Part shown: positions 50,788 to 50,913 of the stretch, piece after piece | How positions within the stretch are numbered: position 1 is the first letter of the stretch | Layout: every line of letters starts with the position of its first letter | Assembly: GCA_039908345.1 (NCBI GenBank) | Contig: JAMOBD010000037.1 | Span: forward strand, 1 to 50,913 | Length of the DNA stretch: 50,913 bases | DNA from: Magnetospirillum sp. WYHS-4 | Lineage (GTDB): Bacteria > Pseudomonadota > Alphaproteobacteria > Rhodospirillales > GLO-3 | Reading direction: 5' to 3' | Made by a program: the position numbers and the translations under genes | Notes under the pieces: model-generated | What the model saw: only the letters and a program-made list of their open reading frames with translations | Database searches by the model: none | What the model was told of the DNA's origin: nothing

Positions 50788-50913
50788 GAGCTTCTCATAC
50801 CCAACTTGAACAGTGGAGGGGCGTTTTGGGAGAGGCCCCTATTGAAAATATTGGGTTTTTTGGCCTGAAATCCGGACCTGGCGAAAAATGTAGTGGAACA
50901 TTTTCTCTGTCGT
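50788..50913. other. AT-rich right edge
   Basis: The minus-strand frame of the frameshifted gene remains open through this piece. It also holds a short stem AGGGGC/GCCCCT (50817-50840) without a T-run. No other feature is seen. Confidence 0.4.

Overview
The window comes from a GC-rich alphaproteobacterium, most likely a Magnetospirillum-like member of the Rhodospirillales. The evidence is the mix of cd1-type denitrification genes, an oxygen-sensitive type of NifA with nifB, a short-form HisG, GapR, a UPF0262 protein, and the block hisG-hisD-UPF0262-phosphatase-infA-maf-RNase-yacG. No species marker is present, so this is an inference from gene content.

Layout. 1-2607: the end of a DUF2064 glycosyltransferase-like gene and convergent rnr. 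2855-14503: a nitrite respiration island. A minus-strand operon nirE-nirC-nirF-nirD-nirL-nirG-nirH-nirJ makes heme d1. Divergent to it lie nirS (cytochrome cd1), a NapC/NirT-type multiheme protein with an extra C-terminal heme domain, a diheme cytochrome, a cytochrome c', a cupredoxin and a bacteriohemerythrin. Several FNR/NNR-like boxes sit about 41 bases before plausible start points, so oxygen limitation and/or NO probably controls the set. 14505-19403: mixed genes (methyltransferase, DegT-like protein without the PLP lysine, uppP, a glycosyltransferase, a single-domain response regulator, a hexose-6-phosphate mutarotase). 19497-25190: nifA-nifB-fdxN-LRV protein-nifZ-nifT-SIR2-like, with NifA upstream sites and a sigma-54 promoter before nifB. 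25239-30258: hisG/hisD and the infA-maf-RNase E/G-yacG housekeeping block. 30259-31250: a scar with transposase remnants, a roughly 155-bp element with terminal inverted repeats, and micro-ORFs. 31264-34753: DUF454 protein, N-formylglutamate amidohydrolase, REC-HPt protein, gapR, elbB and a 54-aa gene. 34909-41527: one minus-strand operon joining a GAF-SpoIIE-HATPase phosphatase and a STAS protein to a complete Mla-type lipid transporter (MlaE, MlaF, MlaD, auxiliary lipoprotein) and an rRNA m5U methyltransferase. 41584-46481: TPR/O-GlcNAc-transferase-like protein, grxD, bolA, purL.

Right end, 47482-50913: the last 32 codons of purQ are followed abruptly by DNA of lower GC carrying two secreted proteins and a frameshifted third gene, which looks like the edge of a genomic island.

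The two most interesting points are the apparent partner-switch (phosphatase/STAS) control module built into an Mla lipid-transport operon, and the purQ 3'-end junction with its uncharacterised exported-protein island. Function calls rest on recognised motifs and known gene order; no database search was run.
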